36,284 nucleotides of DNA from an uncultured Bacteroidia bacterium (GTDB lineage: Bacteria; Bacteroidota; Bacteroidia; Bacteroidales; Prolixibacteraceae), in assembly GCA_903834845.1 (NCBI GenBank), contig CAILKW010000792.1:1-36284 (forward strand). The letters run 5' to 3'. This document shows, in pieces, positions 27,746-35,173 of this stretch (position 1 is the stretch's first letter; every line of letters starts with the position of its first letter). The notes beneath the pieces were generated by a model. It had not been told where the DNA came from and did not search any database. It worked only from the letters and a program-made list of their open reading frames with translations. A program made the translations under genes and the position numbers.

Positions 27746-27753
27746 TATTTTTG
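27746..27753 (+). promoter_or_regulatory. -7 element of the aldo-keto reductase operon
   Basis: TATTTTTG is a full TAnnTTTG match. Transcription would start near 27760, which places the GTG at 27753 outside the transcript and supports the ATG at 27780 as the start. It is divergent from the permease promoter 32 bp away. Confidence 0.5.
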
Positions 27754-27779
27754 TGAACGTTAATTTAAAAGAGAAATTT

Positions 27780-28769
27780 ATGAGTTATCTTCCTGAAAAT
27801 GATCGTTATGACAATAAGACAAACTATAGGCGGTGTGGCAATAGCGGGCTTAGGCTGCCCGAAATCTCTCTTGGCTTGTGGCATAACTTCGGCGGAGTAG
27901 ATGTTTTAGAGAACGGACGCGACATGCTAAGGTACGCATTTGACAATGGAATTACCCATTTTGATCTTGCAAATAACTATGGTCCTCCTCCCGGTTCGGC
28001 TGAAGAAAACTTTGGTGTAATATTCGGGAAAGATTTTCTTCCATACAGAGACGAACTGATCATTTCAACAAAAGCCGGTTACCTGATGTGGCCGGGGCCT
28101 TATGGTGAATGGGGCTCACGTAAATATTTGCTATCCAGTCTCGATCAGAGTTTAAATAGGATGGGGCTTAAATATGTTGATATTTTTTATTCACATCGCC
28201 CCGACCCCGAAACTCCGCTTGAAGAGACCATGATGGCACTCGATCAGGCAGTACGTTCGGGAAGAGCTCTTTATGCCGGTATCTCAAATTATCCGGCAGA
28301 ATTAACAAAAAAAGCCTCTGCAATTTTGAAACAACTTGGCACGCCATGCCTAATCCATCAACCAAAATATTCGATGTTTGAACGTTGGGTAGAAGATGGC
28401 TTATTGAATGTTGCTGAAGATGAGGGTATTGGCATTATTGCATTCTCTCCTTTGGCTCAGGGGCTTCTCACCAACAGATATCTCGATGGGATACCCGATG
28501 GTTCACGGGCTGCAAAATCATGGGGATTCTTAAAGAAAGATCAAGTTGCTCCTGCAATTGCTAAAGTTAAGCAACTGAACGAAATCGCCATAGAGCGTGG
28601 ACAATCACTTGCTCAAATGGCTATCGCATGGTTGTTAAAAGACAAAAGAGTTACATCCGTTCTGATAGGTTCAAGCTCGGTTGCACAACTAAAAGATAAT
28701 CTGGCTTCCCGTAATAACCTCTCTTTTTCGGAGACTGAACTGAAAAAAATTGAGGAAATTTTAAAATGA
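27780..28769 (+). CDS. Aldo-keto reductase, YghZ/GpR type
   Basis: The 329-residue product matches the L-glyceraldehyde-3-phosphate reductase subfamily: YRRCGNSGLRLPEISLGLWH at the start, DLANNYGPPPGSAE, ISTKAGYLMWPGPYGEWGSRK, FYSHRPDPETPLEETM, GISNYPAELTKK, HQPKYSMFERWVEDG and FSPLAQGLLTNRYL. The catalytic tyrosine is in NNYGPPPG. It is NADPH-dependent and reduces aldehydes such as methylglyoxal or L-glyceraldehyde 3-phosphate. The ATG at 27780 gives the family N-terminus. Its stop overlaps the next start by 4 bp (ATGA). Confidence 0.93.
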   Translation: MSYLPENDRYDNKTNYRRCGNSGLRLPEISLGLWHNFGGVDVLENGRDMLRYAFDNGITHFDLANNYGPPPGSAEENFGVIFGKDFLPYRDELIISTKAGYLMWPGPYGEWGSRKYLLSSLDQSLNRMGLKYVDIFYSHRPDPETPLEETMMALDQAVRSGRALYAGISNYPAELTKKASAILKQLGTPCLIHQPKYSMFERWVEDGLLNVAEDEGIGIIAFSPLAQGLLTNRYLDGIPDGSRAAKSWGFLKKDQVAPAIAKVKQLNEIAIERGQSLAQMAIAWLLKDKRVTSVLIGSSSVAQLKDNLASRNNLSFSETELKKIEEILK

Positions 28770-29698
28770 GTTCATTTTTTCTGGCAGCCAAATCTATGCT
28801 TCCACTTTTTCTTATCATCCTTACGGGGATTGGTATGGTTCGTTTTAAGGCAGTACATTGGAATTGGATTGATGTGTTAAATAAATATGCTTTATGGATT
28901 GGGTTGCCTTCCCTGATTTTTGTAGCATTACTTCGTCTTGATTTCCGGTTCGGCGAATATTCCAGTCTTATTTTCTCCAATTCAATATATATTATCGGGT
29001 GTACCCTTTTGGCTTTTCCTTTAAGTTTTATATTTAAAACGTCACTTAAAACCAAGCGTTCTCTTTTTCTGCTATTGGCCTTCGGAAATATTTCGTATCT
29101 CGGAATCCCTCTTATAGCAAACTCATTGGGAACTGAGGCACTCAGCTCTGCAATCATCCTTTCGGCAGTTTACCCTTTTTGGATGTTCACCCTTGCAATT
29201 GTTTTAATAGAATTAACCGGGCATGACAAAGTACATATATTTTTGATTATTAAGAGACTCGTAACAAATCCACTCCTTGTTTCTGTTATATTTGGAATAT
29301 TAGCTTCCTTTTTTAAAATTCCTATTCAAAGTACACTGATAAAAACATTAGAACTATTTGGACAGTCAGTAACTGCAGTGGTACTATTTTCACTTGGGAT
29401 TTTTCTTGGTTCACAGCAAATCGGAAGTCGCAAAGAGTGGTGGCCGGTTATCGTACTTTCGGTGGTGACCATGATTATTTTGCCTGGGGTATTCTTTCTT
29501 CTGGCAAAAGAGTCGGCAATGACAAATATCCAGTTTCGTACTTCGATACTTGATGCCGCAATGCCGATGGGGCTTACAGCTTATGCAATGACTGAGCAAT
29601 ACCAGTTAAATGCTCTTTTGACAGGCAGATTAGTAATACTATCAACAGTTTTGGCTGCAATAATTCTCCCTTTTTGGATAGTCATTACTGCTCCGTAA
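28766..29698 (+). CDS. AEC-family transporter
   Basis: The 310-residue integral membrane protein has about ten hydrophobic segments in two halves, typical of the auxin-efflux-carrier/malonate permease family. It has an asparagine-containing first half (LLLAFGNISYLGIPL), VNP-like NPLLVSVIFG and PMGLTAYAMTEQY in the last third. Substrates are usually small carboxylates, but none can be named here. It is translationally coupled to the aldo-keto reductase by an ATGA overlap. Confidence 0.87.
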   Translation: MSSFFLAAKSMLPLFLIILTGIGMVRFKAVHWNWIDVLNKYALWIGLPSLIFVALLRLDFRFGEYSSLIFSNSIYIIGCTLLAFPLSFIFKTSLKTKRSLFLLLAFGNISYLGIPLIANSLGTEALSSAIILSAVYPFWMFTLAIVLIELTGHDKVHIFLIIKRLVTNPLLVSVIFGILASFFKIPIQSTLIKTLELFGQSVTAVVLFSLGIFLGSQQIGSRKEWWPVIVLSVVTMIILPGVFFLLAKESAMTNIQFRTSILDAAMPMGLTAYAMTEQYQLNALLTGRLVILSTVLAAIILPFWIVITAP

Positions 29699-30023
29699 AA
29701 ACTTTTTCGAAATAACGGATAGCGCAATCCTGAAGGGTTTTTATCTTCAGTTCTTCTGCAATGACCGGAGCAAGTGACTTTTGCCGAAACAAGGGCCATC
29801 CTTCTTTATCCTCACCATATAATTCCAATAAGCCCATTTCCAAATAAAGAGTGCAACTTCCCAGATTAATCAGATTAAGCTTCTCTTCTTTCGAGAATTT
29901 CTGAAATGTAAATCCCCATTCACGAATACCTACCAGAAAAAGTACCCCATTGAAATCTACTTCAATCCCAAACATACGGCTTAGATGCTCACATAAAACC
30001 TTCCAATTATCCGGTGCTGTCAT
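29685..30023 (-). CDS. Conserved hypothetical small protein
   Basis: The 112-residue soluble product was not recognised. It has MFGIEVDFNGVLFLVGIREWGFTF, then KEEKLNLINLGSCTLYLEMGLLELYG and a C-terminal helix; it looks like a compact alpha/beta protein. The frame is open to ATG 30077, but ATG 30023 avoids an 18-residue hydrophobic-basic leader and is preferred. It overlaps the convergent AEC gene by 14 bp. Confidence 0.7.
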   Translation of the reverse strand: MTAPDNWKVLCEHLSRMFGIEVDFNGVLFLVGIREWGFTFQKFSKEEKLNLINLGSCTLYLEMGLLELYGEDKEGWPLFRQKSLAPVIAEELKIKTLQDCAIRYFEKVFTEQ

Positions 30024-30344
30024 ATTTTTTTTTGCAAAAGTAAAACTTATCAACAGTTTGGAAGTTAAAATAAACACTTAATTTTACTTTATACTATTAC
30101 ATATATTACCTGAATTCTCGTTCATTTTTAATGGGTTATTTCTATAAGCCTATGGCACATTGTAATATACAAAATATACCGTTTAAGGTTTTTACCTTTT
30201 GAATATCATGGCAATTTGAAAATCTCATGGAATAGAGTCTGGACTTACACTAAATTTGAAAAATATGAATTGCTTTTGGGTATTTCATATTATGTCCCTT
30301 TCTCAAATAATTGTAGTCAGGTTTCGCGAGTTAACATTGGCAGA

Positions 30345-30388
30345 TGTTACATTTTTGTATAAAACAATTTTGTATGTTACAGTTTTGT
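30345..30388 (+). promoter_or_regulatory. Operator-like direct repeat
   Basis: TGTTACATTTTTGT (30345-30358) and TGTTACAGTTTTGT (30375-30388) differ at one base and are 30 bp apart, close to three helical turns. One copy is just upstream of the -33 box and the other lies inside the promoter spacer, as a repressor site would. Confidence 0.5.
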
Positions 30389-30400
30389 TTCATATATTTG
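30369..30400 (+). promoter_or_regulatory. Consensus Bacteroidota promoter of the AAA-ATPase gene
   Basis: TTTG (30369-30372), a 20-nt spacer and TATATTTG (30393-30400) match both consensus boxes fully. Transcription would start near 30407, only about 11 nt before the ATG at 30418. Confidence 0.75.
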
Positions 30401-30417
30401 TATCAAAATATTTCGAT

Positions 30418-31554
30418 ATGAAAGATACACCATTTGTTTTTGGTAAACTGGCAACGAAATCCGATTTTACTGATCGTGACAATGAAATAGCTCAACTTGC
30501 CTCCAATTTCAGGAGCTTGGTTAATACTATAATTATTTCGCCGCGCAGATGGGGGAAAACATCGTTGGTTAATCGGGTATCTGAAATGATGGATATTCAG
30601 GAACCGGATTTAAAGATTTGCCATATAGATTTATTCAATGTACGTACAGAACAGGACTTTTATATTGCCTTAGCTGGCGAAATATTAAGGGCAACATCTA
30701 CTAAATGGGAGGAATGTGCACAAAATGCCAAAGTTTTTTTATCGCGACTTCTACCCCGCATTTCTTTCTCGCCAGATTCTCAGAGCGAAATATCATTTGG
30801 AATAGGTTTAGATGAACTGAAAAAAAATCCTGACGAGATTCTTAATCTGGCTGAAACCATTGCAATAGAAAGAGACTTAAAAATCATAGTTTGTATTGAC
30901 GAATTTCAGGGAATTGAGGAATTTGATGAACATCTTGCATTTCAAAGAAAACTGCGTTCGCACTGGCAAAGGCACACACATGTTTCATATTGTCTGTATG
31001 GAAGTAAGCGTCACATGTTACTAAACGTATTTTCCAATCCTTCGATGCCATTCTACAAATTTGGAGATTTGATGTTTCTTGAGAAAATTTCGATTCAAAA
31101 ATGGGTCGAATTTATCCAAAAGCGGTTTTTGGATACAGGGAAGGAAATCAAGAAAGAGGAGGCCATTCTGATTAGTAATCTGACTGAAAATCACCCTTAT
31201 TACGTTCAACAATTGGCTCAGCAATCCTGGTTAAGAACGGAATATATGTGCGATGATACTATTGTAGATGTAGCGTTTCAAAGTATTGTAAATCAGTTAA
31301 GCCTGTTATTCACAAATATCACTGAATCACTTTCAACAACTCAGCTGAACTTTATAAAAGCAATACTATCGGGCGAAAAACAACTAAGTTCACAAACGAC
31401 TTTGCAAAAGTATAAATTAGGTACTTCAGGTAATATTTTACGGCTTAAGCAATCACTTCTTATGCGAGAAATAATAGATATACACGCCGATAGCATTGAT
31501 ATGCAGGATCCTGTTTATAAGTATTGGTTATGCAAAAAATATTTCAGGATATAA
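30418..31554 (+). CDS. AAA-type ATPase, archaeal-ATPase-like
   Basis: The 378-residue product is a STAND/AAA-like ATPase. Walker A is SPRRWGKTS (residues ~41-49) and Walker B is IIVCIDEF (~157-163). A sensor-like YCLYGSKRHML follows, then a FISIQKW-type winged-helix region near the C-terminus (ending VYKYWLCKKYF). No fused nuclease is seen. Relatives are orphan ATPases common in anaerobe accessory regions, with uncertain roles in DNA handling or stress. The start at 30418 follows the promoter 18 bp upstream. It stands alone, flanked by 394 bp and 291 bp of noncoding sequence. Confidence 0.8.
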   Translation: MKDTPFVFGKLATKSDFTDRDNEIAQLASNFRSLVNTIIISPRRWGKTSLVNRVSEMMDIQEPDLKICHIDLFNVRTEQDFYIALAGEILRATSTKWEECAQNAKVFLSRLLPRISFSPDSQSEISFGIGLDELKKNPDEILNLAETIAIERDLKIIVCIDEFQGIEEFDEHLAFQRKLRSHWQRHTHVSYCLYGSKRHMLLNVFSNPSMPFYKFGDLMFLEKISIQKWVEFIQKRFLDTGKEIKKEEAILISNLTENHPYYVQQLAQQSWLRTEYMCDDTIVDVAFQSIVNQLSLLFTNITESLSTTQLNFIKAILSGEKQLSSQTTLQKYKLGTSGNILRLKQSLLMREIIDIHADSIDMQDPVYKYWLCKKYFRI

Positions 31555-31845
31555 ACGTGTGTCAATATCAAGTTTCACTGCTAAATAGTAAGAGTTTTAC
31601 TCGTCATGGAAACAATACTGAAAGCTTCACTTGAATTGTATGTCTCAGTATTATTTCTTCAACGCAAAACACACTTATTATCTGTCATTGCGCAGAATGC
31701 GACATCGGACGAAATATGAAACATAATCATCTGAAATCCTACTTGTTCCGATTTTTCGGAAAAGCAATCCTAACCTATGAAACACACTGTTAAAAACAAT
31801 TTTCTGACTGTCCTTTAAGAACTTTTGCAATAAAAAAGAAATACT
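31555..31845. other. Intergenic region, nothing gene-like seen
   Basis: 291 bases between the AAA-ATPase gene and a decayed DUF2442 gene. Only a 6-bp hairpin (31746-31751 ttccga with 31756-31761 tcggaa, 4-nt loop) was noticed. Confidence 0.5.
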
Positions 31846-32022
31846 ATGTACTTACCTGTTATAAGTGTTACGCCAATTTACAATTACAAAATCCTGCTGA
31901 TTTTTTAAAAATGGAAAGAAGCGACAATTTATAAAGTTAGTTTTGAAACAATTAAATGGAAAAATGAAGCAGATATTGATCCCAAAATTCTTTACCTGCA
32001 CAGCGAAAAGCCTGAGGAATAA
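31846..32022 (+). pseudogene. Decayed DUF2442-type small protein gene
   Basis: From ATG 31846 the frame reads MYLPVISVTPIYNYKILLIF and hits TAA at 31906. The same frame resumes as YKVSFETIKWKNEADIDPKI...LYLHSEK to a stop at 32020. Both pieces resemble the two ends of a DUF2442 domain (an opening with V..V.P...Y.L.., and a closing F.T..W.N..D.DP..LY). About 20-30 residues of the middle that family members carry appear to be missing. The gene is therefore probably broken by an internal deletion plus a nonsense codon. DUF2442 genes are often paired with DUF4160 genes, but no DUF4160 remnant was found. Confidence 0.55.
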
Positions 32023-32032
32023 GTTTCCTTAA

Positions 32033-32060
32033 ATTACAAATAAGAATGAATTCCAATAAA
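32033..32060 (+). repeat. Left copy of 28-bp direct repeat flanking the Rpn gene
   Basis: It matches 33032-33059 at 25 of 28 positions, including a perfect 14-nt tract TGAATTCCAATAAA and a perfect 10-nt tract ATTACAAATA. It overlaps the -33 region in front of the Rpn gene. Confidence 0.7.
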
Positions 32061-32066
32061 TTGAAC

Positions 32067-32074
32067 TATCTTTG
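32067..32074 (+). promoter_or_regulatory. -7 element of the Rpn-family gene
   Basis: TATCTTTG is a full TAnnTTTG match 20 bp before the ATG at 32095. There is no clear TTTG in the -33 region, which falls inside the left direct repeat. Confidence 0.5.
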
Positions 32075-32094
32075 TGTATTAAAAACACGTCACC

Positions 32095-32979
32095 ATGAGC
32101 AAATATATCAACCCATATACCGATTTTGGTTTTAAGCGATTGTTTTGGACTGAAGGAAATAAAGACTTGCTTGTCGATTTCCTGAACTGCTTAATGCCTG
32201 CAAAACACCAGATTACAGAACTGAATTTCAGGAACGTGGAACAACCTGGCGAGATTGCTACCGACCGTAAGGCGTTCTATGACATTTATTGTCAAAGTGC
32301 CAACGGGGACCGCTTTATAGTCGAAATGCAAAAAGCAAAAATCAAGTATTTTAAAGACCGAGCCTTATTCTACATCACTTTCCCGATTAACGAACAAGCC
32401 CAAAGAGGTGATTGGAATTTCAAGCTGCTTCCTATCTACTATATTGCAATTCTTGATTTCCCTTACGATGAACATGAAGAAATCCGGAAATTTGACCGCA
32501 ACGTACAGCTACGCGATGAAGATGGTTTCGTTTTCTACGACAAGTTGGGATTCCGTTTCCTGCAAATGCCCTTCTTCAACAAAAAAGAGACAGAATTGGT
32601 AACGCATTACGACAAATGGTGTTATTTCCTGAAACATCTTGAAACCTTCGACGACATTCCCCAAATACTTAACGAACCTTTGTTTGATAAGGCATTTAAA
32701 ACTGCTGCATTAGCTGCTATGAACCCCAAAGAACGGGAAGAATACGAACAGAGTAAACTGGTTTACGCTGAGCTAAAAGCTGTTATGGATACCTCGAAAG
32801 AAGAAGGAAGAGAAATTGGAAGAGAAGAAGGAAGAGAAATTGGAAGAGAAAAAGGAATACCACAAGGTGAATTAATCAAAGCCCAGAAGATCGCCAAAGA
32901 GATGAAAGATGAAGGAGAAACAATTGAAAGGATAACCAAATACACAAAATTATCAAAAGAGGAAATTGAAAAGCTCTGA
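32095..32979 (+). CDS. Rpn-family PD-(D/E)XK recombination-promoting nuclease
   Basis: The 294-residue product matches the Rpn/PDDEXK_2 family. It has MSKYINPYTDFGFKRLFW at the start, then DRKAFYDIYC (catalytic D63) followed by FIVEMQKAK (E77, Q79), and the FYITFPINEQAQRG block. The C-terminal ~90 residues are charged helices with a perfect duplicated EGREIGRE unit. Members of this family are Mg-dependent DNA endonucleases that raise RecA-independent recombination and are often mobile in gene content. It has a -7 element at 32067 and is enclosed by 28-bp imperfect direct repeats. Confidence 0.9.
   Translation: MSKYINPYTDFGFKRLFWTEGNKDLLVDFLNCLMPAKHQITELNFRNVEQPGEIATDRKAFYDIYCQSANGDRFIVEMQKAKIKYFKDRALFYITFPINEQAQRGDWNFKLLPIYYIAILDFPYDEHEEIRKFDRNVQLRDEDGFVFYDKLGFRFLQMPFFNKKETELVTHYDKWCYFLKHLETFDDIPQILNEPLFDKAFKTAALAAMNPKEREEYEQSKLVYAELKAVMDTSKEEGREIGREEGREIGREKGIPQGELIKAQKIAKEMKDEGETIERITKYTKLSKEEIEKL
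32803..32850 (+). repeat. Perfect 24-bp tandem duplication inside the Rpn gene
   Basis: Two identical 24-bp units (32803-32826 and 32827-32850) encode EGREIGRE twice. Gain or loss of a unit keeps the frame and changes helix length by eight residues. Confidence 0.85.
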
Positions 32980-33031
32980 TAATGGGCAATATCTGTTCGA
33001 ATTTAGGAAACAATTACTTAAATTGTAATAC

Positions 33032-33059
33032 ATTACAAATAGTATTGAATTCCAATAAA
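33032..33059 (+). repeat. Right copy of 28-bp direct repeat flanking the Rpn gene
   Basis: It is 25/28 identical to 32033-32060, exactly 999 bp away. It begins 53 bp after the Rpn stop and lacks the -7 box that follows the left copy. Confidence 0.7.
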
Positions 33060-33063
33060 AAAC

Positions 33064-33095
33064 ATGACCGGATGGGTAAAAACTCAACCGGTCAT
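33064..33095. terminator. Hairpin between convergent genes, bidirectional
   Basis: Arms 33064-33071 (atgaccgg) and 33088-33095 (ccggtcat) are extended by TGGGT/ACTCA pairing with a short loop. On the minus strand it is followed by G and then six T, giving a good U-tract for the HsdR-N-like gene. The plus side has a weaker A/T-rich tail. Confidence 0.7.
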
Positions 33096-33209
33096 TAAAA
33101 AATTCATTTTTGAAGCCCGTTCTGTCATTAACCAATCACATAAAGTCGTGACATATTATTGACAATAAACACATTGTTACAAATGTGGGGATCATTTACC
33201 TCCTTGAAG

Positions 33210-34283
33210 TTATTTAGACCCTTCATAATAGTCGATAGTTGTAAGTAACTGGTTTGAAAAGTTATAAATATCATCCAGGGAGGCTATTTCATTTTTCGTT
33301 TCTTTTTTGTCTTTGTCAAACAAACCAATAAATTTTTTACTTTTCCCATTGAACCATAACCTGCACAAAGGTTTTCTGCTGTTATCATCCAAAATTATAC
33401 TGAAATAATTCAATGAATCTTTATAAGTTACTCTTGATGAGGATACTTTTGATCTTAAAATACTTTTCACAATGTAAAATCCATTTAGCTCTTCTTCAGT
33501 GGTGATAATCTTATTTTCTTCATTTTCAACCGGTGTCATAATTTCCGGCTGTGTTTCCGCAACTGCTTGTTTAGTTTGATTAATTGCATTCATTAACCTA
33601 TCGCTCACTATGTCACTAAAAGTTTGTTCCACAGTTTTTTTTACTATTTCAGTAAACTGAATCATTAACTTCTCTGTTGATCTGCCATCATAAACCCTGC
33701 TAAAAAAATACTTTACAAATTCAGGTGTAGGATTTGATAATTCGGAAGTTAAAACAGTTTTAATCGCATTTGAATACTTTAGCTCGCTTGCAGTATTAAG
33801 GATAGAATTTATATCAAAACCGCTTTTATGAAATTTTGCAAGTTCCTTAATCTGTTGATCCTTAATATTTGTAATATCAAAACTTAAAAAAGGCTTTTCA
33901 TCCATTTTATTGGATAAATCTAAGTCAGTATAGAAATTGTACTGAACTCCATTTGTCAAAATAGCAAATCTTGCTTTTGTTAAATGAAAGTATTTATGAA
34001 TTTGAGTATAATGCTTTTCCAAATTCTCAGCATGATGTTTACATTCAATGACTAATACAGGTTGATCGTCTTTCAGGATTGCATAGTCCACCTTCTCTAC
34101 ATTTTTTGCGCCATAGTCGGTAATAAACTCAGGGACAACTTCCATCGGATTGAACAAGTCGTATCCCAAAATTTGGATAAACTGCATTATAAACGCACTT
34201 TTTGTAGCTTCTTCCGTTTTAATCTGGTCTCTAAGTTTCAAGACCTTATCCCCAAGCATTTTAATTTGTTCTTTAAAGTCCAT
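33210..34283 (-). CDS. Stand-alone HsdR N-terminal-like PD-(D/E)XK protein
   Basis: The 357-residue product begins with a helical region and then a restriction-type core. PEFITDYG leads to KVDYAIL (D66), then VLVIECKHHAENL (E80, K82) and TQIHKYFHLTKARFAILTNG, whose glutamine (Q94) belongs to the QxxxY motif of type I HsdR nucleases. No helicase motors or methylase/specificity genes are adjacent, so it is not a complete restriction system. The C-terminal ~150 residues (KPLCRLWFNGKSKKFIGLF) are a separate unrecognised domain. It starts 4 nt after the stop of the voltage-gated channel gene and is almost certainly co-transcribed with it. Confidence 0.85.
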   Translation of the reverse strand: MDFKEQIKMLGDKVLKLRDQIKTEEATKSAFIMQFIQILGYDLFNPMEVVPEFITDYGAKNVEKVDYAILKDDQPVLVIECKHHAENLEKHYTQIHKYFHLTKARFAILTNGVQYNFYTDLDLSNKMDEKPFLSFDITNIKDQQIKELAKFHKSGFDINSILNTASELKYSNAIKTVLTSELSNPTPEFVKYFFSRVYDGRSTEKLMIQFTEIVKKTVEQTFSDIVSDRLMNAINQTKQAVAETQPEIMTPVENEENKIITTEEELNGFYIVKSILRSKVSSSRVTYKDSLNYFSIILDDNSRKPLCRLWFNGKSKKFIGLFDKDKKETKNEIASLDDIYNFSNQLLTTIDYYEGSK

Positions 34284-34287
34284 TTTA

Positions 34288-35091
34288 TTAATTTTTAAGA
34301 TTAGTACATATTTTCTTTAATTCTTCAATCTTTACTGTTAAATCTTCAATTTTCTTTCTGAGTTGAGTAACATCTTCTTGTAAATCATCGTTATTATCAC
34401 TCACCATAGCATCAACAAAAATTGAATTGACTAAGGACAATCCAAAAATCCCACCACAAAGCAACATAATAATGAAATACAATTTTGAAAAAAATGCAAT
34501 TAAAGGACTTGTACGAGCTGCAATCAAATCGGGTATCTCATACCAACCTTCAACAGAAAAAAGTCTAAAAACAGAATAGAACGAATCCAATGGATTGCCA
34601 AAATATTCTGGTACTATATTTTTATAAAGTGAACATGTTACTAAGGAAACAATAAAAACCAACAAGAAAAACCCGGCAATGACGATATAAGAGGTTTTTA
34701 AAGCTCGCTGCACGGAAGCTATCAAAGGTTGAACATTTGGAAAAAAACGAACAAGTCTGAAAAATTTAAAAACTCTGAAGACCCTTAATGTCAAGAAAAT
34801 GTTGAGTTGTAGAGCACTGTCATTATAAAAGATTACTGCTATTGACGGTATAGCAATAACTACTAAAACAAAGTCAAGCCTGTTCCAGCCTACTGAAATA
34901 TATTTTGTAAATCCATATTCAGTGATTTTGACAAACATTTCAATAACAAAAATAACAGTAAAAAGCGGTTCCAAATAGTCTAATACATTTCCATTCAGTT
35001 CAAATTCTTGAACGAAAATGAGTAACGCGTTTGAAATAATCAAAACTAAAATACAATATTCATTGAGAAAAAACCGTCTTACTCCATTCAT
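34288..35091 (-). CDS. Voltage-gated cation channel (BacNav-like, single domain)
   Basis: The 267-residue six-TM channel has an S4 voltage sensor with basic residues every third position (R103, R106, K109, R112, R115 in LRVFRVFKFFRLVRFFP). It has a pore loop with the selectivity glutamate in FSVEGWYEI (E181), comparable to the LESWAS filter of bacterial sodium channels, and S6 IMLLCGGIFGLSLVNSIFV. The C-terminal 30 residues form a coiled coil (DVTQLRKKIEDLTVKIEELKK) as in tetrameric BacNav channels. Its stop is 4 nt from the start of an HsdR-N-like nuclease gene. Ion selectivity is inferred from the filter only. Confidence 0.9.
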   Translation of the reverse strand: MNGVRRFFLNEYCILVLIISNALLIFVQEFELNGNVLDYLEPLFTVIFVIEMFVKITEYGFTKYISVGWNRLDFVLVVIAIPSIAVIFYNDSALQLNIFLTLRVFRVFKFFRLVRFFPNVQPLIASVQRALKTSYIVIAGFFLLVFIVSLVTCSLYKNIVPEYFGNPLDSFYSVFRLFSVEGWYEIPDLIAARTSPLIAFFSKLYFIIMLLCGGIFGLSLVNSIFVDAMVSDNNDDLQEDVTQLRKKIEDLTVKIEELKKICTNLKN

Positions 35092-35173
35092 AAGTTTGCG
35101 TAAAATTGAGTTTAAAATTGAGCATTATATTGAATATTTGTTGAATATATATTATTGAGCACCTTTTATTTCA

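Larger units (their letters stand above)
30024..30417. other. 394-bp intergenic region with a promoter and direct repeats
   Basis: An open frame from ATG 30256 runs into the AAA-ATPase gene, but the promoter at 30369-30400 lies downstream of that start, so it is probably untranslated. Two copies of TGTTACA(T/G)TTTTGT sit at 30345-30358 and 30375-30388. Nothing gene-like was seen in 30024-30340. Confidence 0.55.

Noticed and set aside
30256-30417. N-terminal extension of the AAA-ATPase from ATG 30256
   Set aside because: A near-perfect promoter lies downstream of that start, and the true family start MKDTPFVFGKLATKSDF is at 30418.
31555-33209. Insertion sequence around the Rpn gene
   Set aside because: No terminal inverted repeats were seen. 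The PD-(D/E)XK family was once called transposase-like but encodes Rpn nucleases, and the flanking repeats are direct and 28 bp long rather than a short target duplication.
33210-34283. Complete type I restriction-modification system
   Set aside because: The protein has only the HsdR N-terminal-like nuclease core. No helicase motifs, hsdM or hsdS are present nearby.
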